Source: Marinilabiliaceae bacterium
GTDB taxonomy: Bacteria; Bacteroidota; Bacteroidia; Bacteroidales; Marinilabiliaceae
NCBI GenBank assembly: GCA_021443545.1
Contig: JABUTU010000025.1
Coordinates: forward strand, 1-48,408
Direction: 5' to 3'
DNA length: 48,408 nucleotides
In this document: positions 41,280-48,408 of the stretch, piece after piece
Layout: each line of letters opens with the position of its first letter
Numbering within the stretch: position 1 is the first letter of the stretch
Position numbers and translations under genes: made by a program
Notes under the pieces: generated by a model
Database searches by the model: none
Seen by the model: only the letters and a program-made list of their open reading frames with translations
Told to the model about the DNA's origin: nothing

Positions 41280-42065
41280 ATGCTTACACCGTTAGAGAAA
41301 CACTATAACAAGCACAAGGAGGATGAGCGACTTCGCCACCGTCATGGGATTGTGGAGTTCAACGTGTCAATGAAGTATATTCATGATTATTTGTCACAAT
41401 TCCCAAATAAGTCGAAAGTAAGAATTCTGGATGTCGGAGCTGGTACGGGCATATACACGATTGCTCTTAAAAATGAAGGGTATGACGTGATGGCTGTCGA
41501 ACTCGTGCAGCACAATATAGATGTTATGCTCAAGAAAGATCCATCGGTATCGGTCAGAAAGGGCGATGCACGTGACTTGTCGTTTATAGGTGATGGGATT
41601 TATGATTTGACGATATTCTTTGGTCCATTATACCATTTGATGGGAGATGAAGAGAAACTCAAGGCTCTCAGAGAGGCAAGGCGTGTCACTAAGCCGGGCG
41701 GTGTAATAATGGTTGCCTACCTTATGAATGACTATAGTATACTTAGCTATTGCTTTGCTGAGAATAGAATGGCAGAATTAAGAAATCAGGGGTTTGTAGA
41801 TGAGACGTTTCATGTGCGGTCGGATAATGACTCGCTCTACGATTACGTCAGAATGGATGATATAGAACGTCTTAACAGAGAGGCTGGCTTGAAACGCCTC
41901 AAGATATTCTCGCCAGAGGGAGCAGCCGATTTTATGAGACTACAGCTAAACCATATGGACGATGTAACTTTCAAGATGTTTATAGATTATCAGATGCAGA
42001 GGGCAGAGGCCCCTGAGGTAATAGGAGCTGGTTCTCATGTAGTTGATATAGTCATACCGATATGA
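41280..42065 (+). CDS. Class I SAM-dependent methyltransferase
   Basis: A 261-residue methyltransferase. The SAM loop is ILDVGAGTGIYT (about 48-60), followed by the acidic MAVELV and GDARDLSF motifs and the LREARRVTKPGG motif near 140. It resembles UbiE/small-molecule methyltransferases, but the substrate is unknown. The start is closest to a -7 box at 41251. The M23 peptidase follows 60 bases later with its own promoter. Confidence 0.9.
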   Translation: MLTPLEKHYNKHKEDERLRHRHGIVEFNVSMKYIHDYLSQFPNKSKVRILDVGAGTGIYTIALKNEGYDVMAVELVQHNIDVMLKKDPSVSVRKGDARDLSFIGDGIYDLTIFFGPLYHLMGDEEKLKALREARRVTKPGGVIMVAYLMNDYSILSYCFAENRMAELRNQGFVDETFHVRSDNDSLYDYVRMDDIERLNREAGLKRLKIFSPEGAADFMRLQLNHMDDVTFKMFIDYQMQRAEAPEVIGAGSHVVDIVIPI

Positions 42066-42085
42066 CGTTGTTGCGTAAATTTTAG

Positions 42086-42093
42086 TATCTTTG
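42086..42093 (+). promoter_or_regulatory. -7 box for the M23 peptidase-helicase operon
   Basis: TATCTTTG, with TTG at 42068-42070 as a possible -33 element (spacing 15). Confidence 0.5.
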
Positions 42094-42125
42094 CACTCTC
42101 TTTTAATCAACAGATAGAACAATAG

Positions 42126-43040
42126 ATGTTAAATAAATTTTTTGCGTTGGTTGCAACTCTCGTCGTAGCAAGCAACATTGTAAATGCTCAGGTTGACACA
42201 GCTTCATTTGCAATAGATACAATAGATACGGAAGATAGGTATACACGTATTATATTATTCTCAAATCAAACATGGCAATACCTTGATCTTCCCCGTCCTC
42301 AGATTGACGATGACGATTTTATGGATAATTGGGATACAGCTAAAATTCACGCATATAAAGAGGTTAATGTCGATACGCTTCCAGATGTCGTAGATTTGTT
42401 GCTTGCTGATTCTATCCATGCTTACCATTACCCTATAACTGGGCCAGTACGTTCAAATTACCATTTCCGTCGCAAACGTCCTCACAGAGGAACTGACGTC
42501 CCCCTTCATATTGGAGACCCTGTATATGCTGCCTTTGATGGCAAGGTCAGAGTAGTGATGAAGCCAAAACAGACTGGGGGATATGGAAATCTCGTAGTGG
42601 TACGTCATGCAAATGGTCTTGAGACTTACTATGGTCATCTCTCAAAACACAATGTTGAGGAAAATGATATTGTTAGTGCAGGTGATATAATAGGATATGG
42701 CGGAAATACAGGTCGCTCAACTGGTCCTCATCTTCATTTTGAAGCTCGATATATGGGTCAGGCTTTCGATCCAGAGCGAATCATAGATTTTAACACTGGT
42801 GAACTGCGCGATTCATTGTTCACTCTTCATAAACACTATTTCTCAATTTATTCGCACTATGGTCAGACCGACCAGGAGAGCATAGAGGCCTCAAAACGAA
42901 AAGTTCATAGAATCAAAAGCGGGGATACATTAGGCGCTCTGGCTCGTAAGTATGGTACGACAGTTGCGAATATCTGTAAGTTGAACGGATTCTCGTCAAA
43001 GAAAACATTGAGAGTAGGTCAGAATGTTATCGTCAGATAA
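42126..43040 (+). CDS. M23 (LytM-type) peptidase with LysM domain
   Basis: A 304-residue periplasmic protein. Signal peptide to about residue 21. The LytM domain carries HRGTD (His120, Asp124), YYGHLS and HLHFE (His202, His204), all zinc ligands or catalytic, so it should be an active peptidoglycan endopeptidase or activator. A C-terminal LysM domain (about 258-304, KVHRIKSGDTLGALARKYG) binds peptidoglycan. The helicase gene starts 17 bases before the stop. Confidence 0.94.
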   Translation: MLNKFFALVATLVVASNIVNAQVDTASFAIDTIDTEDRYTRIILFSNQTWQYLDLPRPQIDDDDFMDNWDTAKIHAYKEVNVDTLPDVVDLLLADSIHAYHYPITGPVRSNYHFRRKRPHRGTDVPLHIGDPVYAAFDGKVRVVMKPKQTGGYGNLVVVRHANGLETYYGHLSKHNVEENDIVSAGDIIGYGGNTGRSTGPHLHFEARYMGQAFDPERIIDFNTGELRDSLFTLHKHYFSIYSHYGQTDQESIEASKRKVHRIKSGDTLGALARKYGTTVANICKLNGFSSKKTLRVGQNVIVR

Positions 43041-45942
43041 AAGCAATCTGAAGTTTGTCTTACTTCTTCAAAAACGTAGCTGTCCTGCGTTGGGATTCCT
43101 TCTTGTGCCTTACGTAATAGATGTCTCAACAAGTCCGACCTATAATCTTGTAGAGGTGGCTAATGCTAAGGCTCTCAAAGATGTTCAGTACGATTTTATT
43201 GATGAAGATAGACGCTCTCTTGCCCTTTCTATCGATTCCGTCTCGGATGTAGCCCTATCACGACGCTATTTTGGCGGTGATATGGTTAAGTATCGACGTT
43301 TAAGTGCCGACGAAAAAGAACGTGTCGATACAATACGCAGATACGTCGATGCTATCGTGTCCGAAGTCCTTCAGCGTGCTCTTGAATTATCAGTCCCCAT
43401 ATATAAGCGAGATGAGGGTTATACAACAATTTTTGCTGCCGATTTATTGGTGGTGAACCCGTATTATTCTCGTCCTCGTTTCCGCTTCAGAATTGATCCT
43501 GCTGATGATAACCTTCATTATCAACTGAGTTTTATGGAGGGCGAAGAGATGCTTACTATGATTGGACGCAGGGTAGTCGTGATATCTGAACGACCAGCGA
43601 TATTCCTTAATGGACATCGAATCTATCGCTTCAGAAACGTAGATTATCCAATGCTTCGCGTCTTTGAAAAACGTAAATCGTTAGTTGTCGAGTCCGCAAA
43701 AGTTGAGGGTTATCTTAAGACGTTTGTAGCTAAATGTATCCAAAATCACTATGTTGAAGCTCAGGGTTTCAGAATTCTGAAACGGGATAATAGCAATTGT
43801 ACTCCCATACTAATGCTTTCAGCGGATGTTGTTGGTTTTTGTCTTCAACTGATATTTTCATATGGAGAAAAACGCTACTGTTATCGCTCATTTCAGAAGA
43901 ATGTGGAACTATCTCAGGAGAATGGTCATTACCTGTTCTGGACAACTCAACGAAATGCCGAACGAGAGGAGCAAACCATGCAGTTGTTGCTCAGTTTGGG
44001 ATTGAGACAACGAAATCATTCTGTCCTTGAACTCGATTCTGAGGGCGTTGGACTTGCAGATTACGCTGTTTGGCTTAATGCTAACTCCGACCAGTTGTCT
44101 CGTTACGGAATTATCGTGGAACGTTATAAAGTTGATAGCGGAGGGTCGTTATATATGTCGACTGTTCAGCTTGAGGTAAAGGTGGATGATAAAATCGACT
44201 GGTTTGACCTCTTCGCTGTTGTCCATTTCGATGGCTTCACAATTCCGTTCAGTCGCTTTCGCCGTAATATTATCAACCATGACGAGAGATATGTTCTGCC
44301 CTCTGGAGAGGTGTTCTTTATGCCTTCTGAATGGTTCACGACGTGGAGAGAGCTGATGTTTCGTCTGTCAGACGAAGTAGAGGGTGAAGAAGTTGTGAAG
44401 ATTCCACGTCAATCACGTCCACTGCTCCGCTGTATTATGCCAGGTCAGGAGAGAGCAGATGAGAGAAACGAGCCTTTCAGTGCTATTGTAAATGCTAAGC
44501 ATATTGAAAGGTGTGGACGTTTAGATGCTACTTTGAGAAACTATCAAGAGGAGGGTTTTCAGTGGCTTGCCAATCTCTGCGCACATGCTTCTGGTGGTAT
44601 TCTCGCCGATGATATGGGACTTGGAAAGACATTGCAGACTATCGCTTTGCTTTCACACCTCTATGCAACGGAGGACAAAGTGGATGGTCATCTGCCATCA
44701 CTCATAGTTATGCCTGTATCATTGATATCAAACTGGCAGCGAGAAATTCAGCGCTTTGCTCCCCATCTGAGTGTCGCTCTATGGTCACAGATACGCGATA
44801 AGATGTCGGGGCTCATTCCTCCGCAAAACGATGCTCTCCTTGTCAGTTACGGATTGCTGCGAAGCGATATAGAACAACTGTCACGTTACTCTTTCCGCCT
44901 GATGGTGCTGGATGAAAGCCAATATATAAAGAACCCTCATTCATTGACATATAAGGCTGTCGTAAGAATTCAGACTCTTTATCACCTATTGCTGACAGGT
45001 ACGCCTATCGAGAATCGACTCTCCGATTTATGGGCGCAGATGAATATTGCAAATCCAACTCTTTTAGGTAGTGAGACTTTCTTTAAGATGTACTATGAAT
45101 TGCCTATAATGCGCTATAAGAATGCAGATAGGGCACAGCGCCTTCACGACGTCATAGCTCCTTATATGCTTCGTAGAACTAAAGAGAATGTAGCGAAGGA
45201 TTTGCCGCCTCTGACGGAACAGGTAATCATGTGTAGGATGACGGAGGCTCAGAAGGAGATATATGAGAGAGAGAAATCGTCATTCCGAAATGAGTTAATG
45301 CTTTCATCTGCTGATTCGAGAGATGCTTCGAATAGAAACCAGACAGCGATTATGGTGCTTCAAGCCTTGATGCGTCTGAGGATGATAGCTATAGACCCGT
45401 CAATGGTGGAGGAGTATTCAGATTCTGATGTCGAATCGGGTAAGATGCAGACTGTGCTCGAGCATCTCTTGGCTGCTATGTCAGAAGGCCATAAAGTTTT
45501 GGTTTTCTCATCATTCGTGCGCGATTTGAATATTCTGGCATCAAAGTTGCTCTCTAATAATGTGCGATATAGTATGTTGACGGGTGAGACTCTGGAAAGA
45601 GACGCAAATATTAATAGTTTCAACAATGGGGAAAAGAGTGTTTTTTTGCTGTCAATGAGGGCTGGAGGAACAGGCTTAAACCTTATTGCAGCAGATTACG
45701 TATTCTTCCTAAATCCATGGTGGAATCCTGCCGTTGAGGCTCAGGCTTATAGTAGAGCTCATCGTATAGGTCAGGAACGTCCTGTATTCGTCTATCGTTT
45801 TATATCAGAGGGTACAGTAGAAGAGAAGATTTTGCAGCTACAACTGTCAAAGAAAGACCTTGCAAAACAGTTCGAGGCTACAGACAACCCATTCGAAGTG
45901 CTCGGGGTAGAGGCGATGAGAGATCTGATAATAGAGAATTGA
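43024..45942 (+). CDS. SNF2-family DEAD/DEAH helicase-like ATPase
   Basis: A 972-residue Swi2/Snf2 ATPase, likely moving on double-stranded DNA or displacing bound proteins. A poorly conserved N-terminal part (1-500) precedes the motor. Walker A is DDMGLGKT (529-536) and motif II is DESQ (630-633), a variant of DEAH/DEAQ. LTGTPIENRLSDLW follows (motif III). The C-terminal helicase domain has SMRAGGTGLNL, NPWWNPAVEAQAYSR and HRIGQERPVFVY. It overlaps the M23 gene by 17 bases; this coupling of wall and DNA enzymes is unusual. Role in the cell is not known. Confidence 0.93.
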   Translation: MLSSDKSNLKFVLLLQKRSCPALGFLLVPYVIDVSTSPTYNLVEVANAKALKDVQYDFIDEDRRSLALSIDSVSDVALSRRYFGGDMVKYRRLSADEKERVDTIRRYVDAIVSEVLQRALELSVPIYKRDEGYTTIFAADLLVVNPYYSRPRFRFRIDPADDNLHYQLSFMEGEEMLTMIGRRVVVISERPAIFLNGHRIYRFRNVDYPMLRVFEKRKSLVVESAKVEGYLKTFVAKCIQNHYVEAQGFRILKRDNSNCTPILMLSADVVGFCLQLIFSYGEKRYCYRSFQKNVELSQENGHYLFWTTQRNAEREEQTMQLLLSLGLRQRNHSVLELDSEGVGLADYAVWLNANSDQLSRYGIIVERYKVDSGGSLYMSTVQLEVKVDDKIDWFDLFAVVHFDGFTIPFSRFRRNIINHDERYVLPSGEVFFMPSEWFTTWRELMFRLSDEVEGEEVVKIPRQSRPLLRCIMPGQERADERNEPFSAIVNAKHIERCGRLDATLRNYQEEGFQWLANLCAHASGGILADDMGLGKTLQTIALLSHLYATEDKVDGHLPSLIVMPVSLISNWQREIQRFAPHLSVALWSQIRDKMSGLIPPQNDALLVSYGLLRSDIEQLSRYSFRLMVLDESQYIKNPHSLTYKAVVRIQTLYHLLLTGTPIENRLSDLWAQMNIANPTLLGSETFFKMYYELPIMRYKNADRAQRLHDVIAPYMLRRTKENVAKDLPPLTEQVIMCRMTEAQKEIYEREKSSFRNELMLSSADSRDASNRNQTAIMVLQALMRLRMIAIDPSMVEEYSDSDVESGKMQTVLEHLLAAMSEGHKVLVFSSFVRDLNILASKLLSNNVRYSMLTGETLERDANINSFNNGEKSVFLLSMRAGGTGLNLIAADYVFFLNPWWNPAVEAQAYSRAHRIGQERPVFVYRFISEGTVEEKILQLQLSKKDLAKQFEATDNPFEVLGVEAMRDLIIEN

Positions 45943-46027
45943 TAATCAAGAGATTCTTAAAACTTTATGAGTCTCATATTTATAACAATATAAATGGGAA
46001 TGCAGAATCCTACAAAAAATAGTTGAT

Positions 46028-46714
46028 ATGGTTAGAATCATTTTATTTATTGTTGCGTTTTCTATTTCATTAATGGCATCAGCGCAAGTTAATAAGGAGA
46101 CACGTGTACTTGAAGGTACATATAGTCGTATTGAAGCTCTTAAGGGTGTAAACGTCTCGTTGCATCAGTGCGATACAGATGAACTGGAGATAGTAACGGA
46201 GGGATGTTCAACGACAGATGTAGATACCTATATCAAAAAGGGAACACTTTTCATAAAGATGAAAAAAATAACGAAAGGTTCTGCTGTTCAAGTCTTTGTA
46301 AAGCTTAAGGATGTCGAATCATTGTATATTCATGGTGGAGCAAGTCTCTCAACAGAGTGTGTTTTTCAGAGGAAGGGGGCTCTTCAACTTGATGTTGCTG
46401 CCACGTGTGAGGTAGAGATGGAGCTTGATGTGGATGAGTTGACAGTTAGCGCTAATTCGTGCCAGATATCTCTTAGTGGCGATGCACGAAAGCAGACAGT
46501 GGAGGTCAAGGGAACAGTTGGTGAAATGAAATATGATGCCATATCTCTTAAGAGTGAAGATGTAGAAATTTATTCGTCAGAGGCTGAGTCGGATGTATAT
46601 TTTACAAATAGTCTTAAGGCAGAATGTGTTTCAGGAACAATAACTTATAAAGGAGAGGAGAGCGGTGTCCACGAGAAGATTGTTAGAAGTGGAGGCAAAA
46701 TTGAGAAGTTATAA
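46028..46714 (+). CDS. DUF2807 (GIN-domain) exported protein
   Basis: A 228-residue exported protein. The signal peptide is about 1-20 (SAQ). The rest consists of repeated short strands like a right-handed beta-helix, with GVNVSLHQCDTDELEI and LTVSANSCQISLSGDA typical of DUF2807 (putative auto-transporter adhesin head GIN). Function unknown. It begins 85 bases after the helicase and is followed by a terminator-like hairpin at 46748. Confidence 0.88.
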   Translation: MVRIILFIVAFSISLMASAQVNKETRVLEGTYSRIEALKGVNVSLHQCDTDELEIVTEGCSTTDVDTYIKKGTLFIKMKKITKGSAVQVFVKLKDVESLYIHGGASLSTECVFQRKGALQLDVAATCEVEMELDVDELTVSANSCQISLSGDARKQTVEVKGTVGEMKYDAISLKSEDVEIYSSEAESDVYFTNSLKAECVSGTITYKGEESGVHEKIVRSGGKIEKL

Positions 46715-46747
46715 GGTGTACTAATCCGATAATTATTTATATTTTTG

Positions 46748-46784
46748 TGCGCTTCGACTCGTTGTCGGAGCGCATTTTTATTGG
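46748..46784 (+). terminator. Terminator-like hairpin overlapping a -7 box
   Basis: TGCGCTTCGAC (46748-46758) pairs with GTCGGAGCGCA (46764-46774), loop of five, followed by TTTTTATTGG. The -7-like TATTTTTG (46740-46747) abuts it, so the hairpin would lie at the very start of the PAP2 message. Confidence 0.8.
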
Positions 46785-46789
46785 TCGAT

Positions 46790-47497
46790 ATGGAAAACAT
46801 AATAGAATTAGATAAGCATCTGACATTGTGGCTTAATTCGTGGCACAGTGATTTTTTTGATTATTTCTATTATATGGTGACATCTACAACAGCGTGGATA
46901 CCATTCTTTGTTGTGTTGGCATGGATGGTATTCCGGAAACAAGGTGTTCAAGGTCTCTTCACGCTGATTTGTGTAGGTCTTCTGATTGTAGTAGCCGATC
47001 AGCTGGCGAGTCATGTGTTTAAACCACTCTTTGAACGACCTCGGCCATCACATGATGATGTCATGCAGTGGATGGTGCATCTTGTCAACGGACGAAGAGG
47101 GGGGGAATTCGGATTTGTCTCATCTCATGCAGCCAACTCGTTTGCTTTGGCAACATTTATGATGCTCGTTGTCCGTAATGGATTCCTGTCATTATCACTT
47201 TTTACATGGGCTCTTCTAAATTCATATTCGAGAATTTACAATGGTATGCACTTCGTCGGCGATATTCTATGCGGGGCTTTGCTCGGAATCATCCTTTCCG
47301 TGATTACATACCAAATATATCTTCGTCTTGTTTATCACTTCTTCGTAATACCGCATCACAATAAGAGAACACTAAAAAGTGGTTTGGGTAGAATGTTTGG
47401 AAGCGATGCACCACTCATTGCAGGTATGTCGATGTGGTTCTCTCTTGCCATACTCCTCATAATATCGGCTTTGCTCTGTAAGTATCATATGGCCTAA
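46790..47497 (+). CDS. PAP2-family membrane phosphatase
   Basis: A 235-residue integral membrane phosphatase. Motifs: FKPLFERPRP (K-x6-RP), SSHAANSFA (PSGH equivalent, with His as the catalytic site), and SRIYNGMHFVGDI (SR-x5-H-x3-D). Several hydrophobic helices surround them. Such enzymes dephosphorylate lipid or polyprenol phosphates (phosphatidic acid, undecaprenyl-PP). The ATG at 46790 is preferred over the TTG at 46745, which lies in the hairpin. It ends in TAATG, overlapping rsmE by 1 base. Confidence 0.93.
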   Translation: MENIIELDKHLTLWLNSWHSDFFDYFYYMVTSTTAWIPFFVVLAWMVFRKQGVQGLFTLICVGLLIVVADQLASHVFKPLFERPRPSHDDVMQWMVHLVNGRRGGEFGFVSSHAANSFALATFMMLVVRNGFLSLSLFTWALLNSYSRIYNGMHFVGDILCGALLGIILSVITYQIYLRLVYHFFVIPHHNKRTLKSGLGRMFGSDAPLIAGMSMWFSLAILLIISALLCKYHMA

Positions 47498-48231
47498 TGG
47501 AGCTACTTGTTGATACCACTTTTGCACCTGAGGAGGGACGTCTCTCTCCTGACGAAAGTCGACATTGTGTCTCCGTAATGCGACATAGGGTTGGCGATAA
47601 TATATACATCAGCAATGGCACAGGTGTTATATGGCGTTGTCGGCTGACAGAGGCTAACGCTCGTGGTTGTCTTGTTGAAATTATTGAGGAGCAAGCTGAG
47701 CCGTCGCGCTCCTTCTCGTTGATAATGGCAGTTGCTTTAACAAAGAATATCGATCGCTTTGAGTGGTTTGTAGAGAAGGCTACAGAGATGCGTGTAGAGC
47801 GTATTATACCTCTGGTATGCGAACACAGCGAACGAGTTCAGGTCAGATTAGATCGTCTGCAGCGTGTGGTAATAGCCGCTGCTAAACAGTCGCTAAAAGC
47901 AAGGTTGCCTATTGTAGAGGAGCCACGAAAAGCTATTGATCTCATTCGCGACAATACATACGCAAATACGCAGCGTTTCATTATGCATTGTGACGCTCCC
48001 GTCTCAGACAATTGCACACGCAAGAGCCATCTTTTAGACCTCATAACTCCAGGGAATGATTTATTGTTACTGATAGGACCAGAGGGAGATTTCAGTCAGA
48101 GCGAGATTGAAGAAGCCGTCGTAAGACAAGGTTTTATAGAAGCAACACTTGGCGACGAACGCCTACGAACCGAAACCGCCGCCATGACTGCATGCCACAT
48201 AGGTAATCTGGCCAATCGTACGTTTGGGTGA
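47497..48231 (+). CDS. rsmE: 16S rRNA (uracil1498-N3)-methyltransferase RsmE
   Basis: A 244-residue RsmE of the SPOUT class that makes m3U1498 on 16S rRNA. N-terminal PUA-like domain (1-70, DESRHCVSVMRHRVGD), then the SPOUT knot with FEWFVEKATEMRVERIIPL, LIGPEGDFSQSEIEEAV and LGDERLRTETAA, which bind SAM. The start ATG overlaps the PAP2 stop by 1 base, so it is translationally coupled. It is the last gene in the window. Confidence 0.96.
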   Translation: MELLVDTTFAPEEGRLSPDESRHCVSVMRHRVGDNIYISNGTGVIWRCRLTEANARGCLVEIIEEQAEPSRSFSLIMAVALTKNIDRFEWFVEKATEMRVERIIPLVCEHSERVQVRLDRLQRVVIAAAKQSLKARLPIVEEPRKAIDLIRDNTYANTQRFIMHCDAPVSDNCTRKSHLLDLITPGNDLLLLIGPEGDFSQSEIEEAVVRQGFIEATLGDERLRTETAAMTACHIGNLANRTFG

Positions 48232-48408
48232 TATTCATTATCTTATAGTCTATAGCACGTTATCGTATACTTTTTAAGTTTTAGTAGTCTCATAGCATAT
48301 AGTGCAATATTGGTGTTTGTAAGGTGTTGATTTTCAGGAAGTATGATTTTTTTTCATTTTTAAATTGAGAATTTAACACTTTATTCTTGTATTTTTTTTT
48401 TTTTTTTT
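48232..48408. other. Non-coding tail and 17-T run at window end
   Basis: Bases 48232-48391 are AT-rich with no ORF. From 48392 to the end there are 17 T in a row, probably where an assembly stopped. Confidence 0.85.

Overview
The window is almost certainly chromosomal DNA of an uncultured or gut/rumen-type member of the Bacteroidales (Prevotella-like). Four things support this. Many intergenic regions carry the Bacteroidetes-type promoter (-33 TTG/TTTG and -7 TAnnTTTG), and Shine-Dalgarno sequences are mostly absent. The gene families are typical of the phylum: Rpb6-like omega subunit, BamD, DUF3822 beside rsmD, folP beside cdaA, glycine-lipid acyltransferases, a TonB receptor paired with a choice-of-anchor J lipoprotein, and a PD40/OmpA protein. 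I see no mobile element, phage, CRISPR array, tRNA or rRNA. All genes run on the + strand except a three-gene minus-strand island at 11770-13393.

Layout: 1-4.7 kb holds a small 2[4Fe-4S] ferredoxin, a YdfG-like SDR reductase, a tandem pair of exported thioredoxin-like proteins (one without its CXXC), grpE-dnaJ and a 41-residue lipoprotein. 4.9-11.7 kb holds gapA, then a tightly packed run: DUF3822, rsmD, folP, cdaA (c-di-AMP synthase), an epimerase-like protein, cdd and a beta-lactamase-fold hydrolase. 11.8-13.4 kb is the minus-strand island (STAS, HPt, possible PD-(D/E)XK-like protein). 13.5-19 kb has bamD, rpoZ, an acyl-CoA ligase and an M13 peptidase. 19.2-23.7 kb has pta-ackA, a GH28 pectinase-type enzyme and an ElyC/SanA-like protein. 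23.8-27.2 kb is thrS-infC-rpmI-rplT, with a structured RNA element between rpmI and rplT. 27.2-29.1 kb has the glsA/glsB-like acyltransferases. 29.4-35.9 kb is a five-gene operon: TPR histidine-kinase-like protein without the phospho-acceptor His, xseB, exported thioredoxin, PD40-OmpA protein and an unknown two-part exported protein. 36-41.1 kb is a TonB-dependent receptor with its lipoprotein partner. 41.3-48.2 kb has a methyltransferase, an M23/LysM peptidase, a SNF2 helicase, a DUF2807 protein, a PAP2 phosphatase and rsmE. The window ends in a run of 17 T.

Metabolically the genes fit a fermenting saccharolytic anaerobe: glycolysis through gapA, acetate and ATP from pta-ackA, electron carriage by ferredoxin, pectin breakdown by GH28. 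Much of the rest serves the envelope: BamD, lipoproteins, glycine lipids, OmpA protein, peptidoglycan hydrolase, TonB receptor. The observations most worth follow-up are the rplT leader RNA (26672-26742), the 29.4-35.9 kb envelope operon, the CXXC-less TlpA paralogue, the palindromes at the pta start site and the nested inverted repeat before grpE. All calls are from reading the sequence; no database search was run.
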